Under the pieces are notes generated by a model, which was not told the origin of the DNA, did not search any database, and saw nothing but the letters and a program-made list of their open reading frames with translations. Below are positions 6,910 to 9,891 of a stretch of DNA of 9,891 nt, piece after piece. The number at the start of each line of letters is the position of its first letter. Within the stretch, counting starts at the first letter, position 1. The translations under genes were made by a program, and so were the position numbers. The stretch comes from Candidatus Fermentibacterota bacterium (lineage in GTDB: Bacteria; Fermentibacterota; Fermentibacteria; Fermentibacterales; Fermentibacteraceae): assembly GCA_012523605.1 (NCBI GenBank), contig JAAYTY010000006.1, positions 1-9,891 of the forward strand. The letters run 5' to 3'.

Positions 6910-9558
6910 TTGCAAGGAGCCCGGATCCGCGGATGCATCCTGCTTTGCGCCCTGCTGACTCTCGCGTATTCGAGCGCGATTGCCGGAACTACGGGATCGC
7001 TGGCCGGGACGATAACGGACGAGGACGGTAAGGCGCTCGTCGGCGCAAGTGTGTTCGTCGAGGGCACTCAGTACGGCGCCATGACGGACGCCGCCGGCGA
7101 GTACTACATCTACGCGCTCGCCCCCGGCACCTACTCGATCACGGCGGGGATGGTCGGGCGCGAATCGGTCTCCATGGAGGGTGTGCGTGTCATCGCCGAC
7201 CAGGTGACGAGGATCGACTTCAGGCTCGGCATGGCGGCGGTGGGGCATACCGTAATCCAGGTGTCCGACCAGAGGAACCTGGTTCTGGAGAATGTCCCGG
7301 CGACCATACACGTGGTGGCCTTCGACGAGATGCGGACCATGCCCGTCCCCGACATGCTGGAGGTGCTGAGCAGGCAGCCCGGCATCATCGCGCAGGGAGG
7401 AGCCATACACGTGAGGGGAGGAAGGGCGGGAGAAGTAGCCTATCTTCTCGACGGCATCCCCGTTCGGTCGCCGGTCACCAACTCGTTCGCCTCGGTTGTT
7501 CCCACGTCGGCCCTTTCGGAGGCCTCGATCATCACCGGCGGAATCGGGGCCGAGTACGGAAACGCCATGTCCGGCGTGGTGAACATGGTGTCCAGGGACG
7601 GTGGGGACGGCTACGAGGGCGAGGTGGTGGCGCGCGGTGGCGATCTGGAGGAGTTCGGCTTCGAGGAGATATCGCGGAACTACTCCGAGCCTTCCGAGAA
7701 CGACAACTACCGCGACGGGTGCATGGACCTGGAGGCTTCCCTGGGCGGCCCGGAGCCCCTCACGACCTACATCCTTCCCGCCATCGGGATCGACGTGCCC
7801 GGGGAGGTCGGCTTCTTCGGTTCGGCCCGTTTCCTGGAGAGCGGCCGCAGCCTGGAGGACAGCCGCGGCTACTGGGAGAACAACTGGCAGAACGGCTTCA
7901 ACGGCTCGATGAAGATCAGCTCGCGCATACGGGGCGGCACGAGGATCTCCCTGCTGGGATTCTACAACTACAGGCAGTCGGGATGGGACGAGTGGGCGTG
8001 GTCGCGGATCGACCAGCCGGCCTACATAGACGGCGATCTCTATCTGGGCACGGACCCCGACTACGCCATACCGGTTCGCTTCCAGGAAACGGGCGGGGTG
8101 ACCGGGTCGCTCACCCAGATGCTCAGCGATGAAACCTTCTTCGATCTCCGGCTGAACCAGACCCGCTTCTGCCACTGGCGCAGGATCGACGATCCGGAGG
8201 GGGGCTTCTTCGGCGAGGGCTATTCCCCGTCGGACTGGAACACGATGTTCTACCCGGTGCCACGGGTGGCCGATTCGCTGGGATTCTATCACTCGGGAAT
8301 CCATCCGGAGGTGTGGCTCGAATCGCGGAGCACGGTCACAAGCGGAAGGTTCGACCTCACGTCCAGGCTCAGCGGCGTTGTGGAGCTGAAGACCGGCGTG
8401 GAGGGTTCGTACTACGACATATACGACTACAGCGTGTATCTGGCTGATGCCGGCGGCGCCTATGCGAGCCTCTGGCGGGCCTATCCCTCCGCGGGTGCCG
8501 TCTATTCCCAGACGGCCCTTCACTTCGGAAGCGGGATGGTCCTGAACGGGGGGCTGAGGTTCGACCTCTTCAATCCGAACTGCAGCGCCTTCGATCTCGA
8601 GGAGGGCGGTGAAGTAGAGGTTCCCGTGAAGAGCCAGCTCAGCCCGAGGCTGGGCGTGACGCACCCTGTCACCGACAGGGACGTGTTCTTCGTCACCTAT
8701 GGGCACTACTTCCAGATGCCCAGCCTGAACGAACTCTTCTACGGCACGGACTACAACATCTCCGGCCTCTACTCCATCGTGGGCAATCCGGACCTCGAGG
8801 CCGAGCGCACGGTGGCCTACGAAGCGGGCCTGCGCCACAGGTTCTCGGATACATCTTCGCTCGCGCTGTCGGCCTTCTACAAGGACATCACCGGCCAGGT
8901 GAGGACCGGAGGGCACTTCAGCGAAACCTACGACTACTACTTCCTCTACGAAAACGACGACAGCCACGGAACCGTGCACGGGCTCGAGCTGAAATTCCTG
9001 GAGCTGCCTTCCGGATGGGTTTACGGGAGCGCCAGCTACACCTATTCGATAGCCCGGGGGCGCTACTCGTCCTCGACCGAGGGCTGGGAGTACGAGTCGG
9101 GCGGCATGTTCGTGCCGCAGACTACGGACAACTATCTCGACTGGGACCAGAGACACACCGCGGATGCCAGTCTCTCGATCTCGGTGCCGAGGCGCTCCGG
9201 CCCTCTGCTGGGAGGGATCCGCATCCTGGAGGGCGCTTCCCTCACTCTCGACGGATACTACGGCAGCGGCTTCCCCTTCAGCCCCCCTCCCGGCGGCTCG
9301 GTCGAGCCCGAGATCAACACGGAGCGCTACCCGGCTACGGTGATGGCGGACCTGGGGGTCGGCAGGAAGTTCTGGACGGGCGGGCTGGAGTTCGACGCCG
9401 CGGTCACGGTTTACAACGTGTTCGACAGGAGGAATGTGTCCAAGATCTTCGATGCCGGATACTACCTCGAGACCGGCGATCCCGGCGGAGCCATGGGCAA
9501 TCCCGGAGCCTGGTCGCCTGCGCGGCATCTGTTCGCGAAGCTCTCGGTGTCATGGTAG
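6910..9558 (+). CDS. TonB-dependent outer-membrane receptor with N-terminal carboxypeptidase-regulatory-like domain
   Basis: An 882-residue outer-membrane beta-barrel that should import a ligand using TonB-ExbBD energy; the ligand is unknown. From the TTG start there is a classic signal peptide (MQGARIRGCILLCALLTLAY, on to A25, cleavage SAIA|GTT). Residues ~29-108 are a carboxypeptidase-regulatory-like beta-sandwich (GTITDEDGKALVGASVFVEG, then GEYYIYALAPGTYSI). A possible TonB box, VIQVSDQRN, lies at ~115-123. The plug (~127-225) has DMLEVLSRQPGI, HVRGGRAGEVAYLLDGIPV and GAEYGNAMSGVVNMVS. The barrel follows, with PSLNELFYG (from 604) and GNPDLEAERTVAYEAGLRHR (from 625). The last residues, KLSVSW, end in an aromatic as barrels usually do. 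It is shorter than typical SusC proteins and no SusD follows, so it is better called a general receptor. A lipoprotein gene follows closely. An 890-residue antisense open frame lies opposite it and is judged a shadow. Confidence 0.92.
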   Translation: MQGARIRGCILLCALLTLAYSSAIAGTTGSLAGTITDEDGKALVGASVFVEGTQYGAMTDAAGEYYIYALAPGTYSITAGMVGRESVSMEGVRVIADQVTRIDFRLGMAAVGHTVIQVSDQRNLVLENVPATIHVVAFDEMRTMPVPDMLEVLSRQPGIIAQGGAIHVRGGRAGEVAYLLDGIPVRSPVTNSFASVVPTSALSEASIITGGIGAEYGNAMSGVVNMVSRDGGDGYEGEVVARGGDLEEFGFEEISRNYSEPSENDNYRDGCMDLEASLGGPEPLTTYILPAIGIDVPGEVGFFGSARFLESGRSLEDSRGYWENNWQNGFNGSMKISSRIRGGTRISLLGFYNYRQSGWDEWAWSRIDQPAYIDGDLYLGTDPDYAIPVRFQETGGVTGSLTQMLSDETFFDLRLNQTRFCHWRRIDDPEGGFFGEGYSPSDWNTMFYPVPRVADSLGFYHSGIHPEVWLESRSTVTSGRFDLTSRLSGVVELKTGVEGSYYDIYDYSVYLADAGGAYASLWRAYPSAGAVYSQTALHFGSGMVLNGGLRFDLFNPNCSAFDLEEGGEVEVPVKSQLSPRLGVTHPVTDRDVFFVTYGHYFQMPSLNELFYGTDYNISGLYSIVGNPDLEAERTVAYEAGLRHRFSDTSSLALSAFYKDITGQVRTGGHFSETYDYYFLYENDDSHGTVHGLELKFLELPSGWVYGSASYTYSIARGRYSSSTEGWEYESGGMFVPQTTDNYLDWDQRHTADASLSISVPRRSGPLLGGIRILEGASLTLDGYYGSGFPFSPPPGGSVEPEINTERYPATVMADLGVGRKFWTGGLEFDAAVTVYNVFDRRNVSKIFDAGYYLETGDPGGAMGNPGAWSPARHLFAKLSVSW

Positions 9559-9573
9559 GGAGCCTCGGCATCC

Positions 9574-9616
9574 GCAGGGCCTTTCCCGCGTCTTCGAGGC
9601 CCGGCGCCGGCCCTGC
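9574..9616 (+). repeat. 8-bp inverted repeat between receptor and lipoprotein
   Basis: GCAGGGCC (9574-9581) pairs perfectly with GGCCCTGC (9609-9616) around a 27-base loop that itself contains the palindrome GGCGCC. No T-run follows. It could be a processing or attenuation stem adjusting receptor-to-lipoprotein expression, or chance in GC-rich DNA. Confidence 0.3.
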
Positions 9617-9635
9617 CGCGAGGGAACGGGAGAAG

Positions 9636-9891
9636 GTGCGGGAAGGCCGCCTTCTGAAGGCGTGTGAGATCCTTCTGCCGGTACTGCTCCTGCTCGCCAC
9701 GGGCTGTCACGATGTCACGGAGTATTCGGAGCAGGGTGAGTACGCCGTCTACAAGATAGACCTCGGGACCATGACCGTGGTGTCATCCCTCGGAGGTTTC
9801 GAGGGCGGCAGGGCGCTTCTCTCTATCGGGAATACAGAGTTCCTGGTAGCCAGCAACAGGGGGGTTCTTTACAGGGTGTCGTCGCCGGAGA
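9636..9891 (+). CDS. Probable lipoprotein with propeller-like repeats, 3'-truncated by window edge
   Basis: The frame is open to the last base, so only about 85 residues are visible. From GTG 9636 the product starts MREGRLLKACEILLPVLLLL and continues to ATGC: a charged n-region, a hydrophobic core and a lipobox-like end with Cys24 as the lipidation site. The lipobox has Ala rather than Leu at -3, which is acceptable but not ideal. After it, segments such as YAVYKIDLGTMTVVSSLGGF and EFLVASNRGVLYRVSSPE resemble blades of YVTN/PQQ-type beta-propellers; with under two blades seen this is tentative. An ATG at 9552 overlaps the receptor stop and would add 28 residues before the signal peptide; it lacks a good Shine-Dalgarno, so I prefer GTG, which has GAGGG at 9620-9624. 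Its position right after the receptor suggests a surface partner that helps capture the ligand. Confidence 0.75.
   Translation, partial: MREGRLLKACEILLPVLLLLATGCHDVTEYSEQGEYAVYKIDLGTMTVVSSLGGFEGGRALLSIGNTEFLVASNRGVLYRVSSPE

Noticed and set aside
6856..9528. 890-codon open frame antisense to the receptor gene
   Set aside because: Its product is a monotonous mix rich in Arg, Val, His, Ala and Gly with no domain, and it mirrors the receptor codon for codon. Strong GC bias at third positions suppresses stops on the opposite strand.
6910..9558. SusC-type glycan receptor
   Set aside because: At 882 residues it is shorter than usual SusC proteins, and the following gene is a propeller-like lipoprotein, not a SusD-like helical one, as far as visible.

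Overview
The window is GC-rich bacterial DNA with short intergenic gaps, a TonB-dependent outer-membrane receptor, a probable lipoprotein and an oxygen-sensitive ferredoxin-linked oxidoreductase. Together these suggest a Gram-negative (two-membrane) anaerobe. The receptor carries an N-terminal carboxypeptidase-regulatory-like domain and a small protein resembles the FlgD-like/type A C-terminal sorting domain; both are common in the FCB assemblage. My guess is a fermentative candidate phylum of that group (for example Fermentibacterota-like), but no marker gene here fixes the taxonomy.

Layout. (1) Bases 1-1539, plus strand: formate-tetrahydrofolate ligase (fhs), cut by the left edge. (2) Bases 1552-3679, minus strand, convergent with fhs: a nitroreductase-family flavoprotein followed by a polytopic membrane protein resembling GT-C glycosyltransferases. 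The latter seems to start at a non-canonical CTG codon. (3) Bases 3680-3754: a short divergent regulatory gap with a -10-like box, an 8-bp direct repeat spaced 30 bp, and a near-perfect 13-bp inverted repeat. (4) Bases 3755-6252, plus: iorA-iorB, encoding the two subunits of indolepyruvate:ferredoxin oxidoreductase, joined by a 4-base ATGA overlap. (5) Bases 6447-9891, plus: a 120-residue protein that is little more than a sorting-type beta-sandwich domain, then a TonB-dependent receptor (best start TTG at 6910), then the beginning of a lipoprotein with propeller-like sequence that runs off the right edge.

How the genes may work together. IorAB oxidatively decarboxylates aryl pyruvates made from aromatic amino acids, giving aryl-acetyl-CoA and reduced ferredoxin. 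Fhs exchanges formate, tetrahydrofolate and ATP with 10-formyl-tetrahydrofolate. Both fit amino-acid or peptide fermentation, though they are not in one operon. The right-hand cluster looks like an envelope module: a receptor, an accessory surface lipoprotein and perhaps a small exported partner. Its substrate cannot be read from the sequence.

No mobile element, CRISPR array, tRNA or rRNA was seen. The most interesting points are the orphan sorting-domain protein beside the receptor/lipoprotein pair, the substituted cysteine in the first Fe-S motif of IorA, the repeats in the divergent promoter region, and three genes whose best starts are not ATG.
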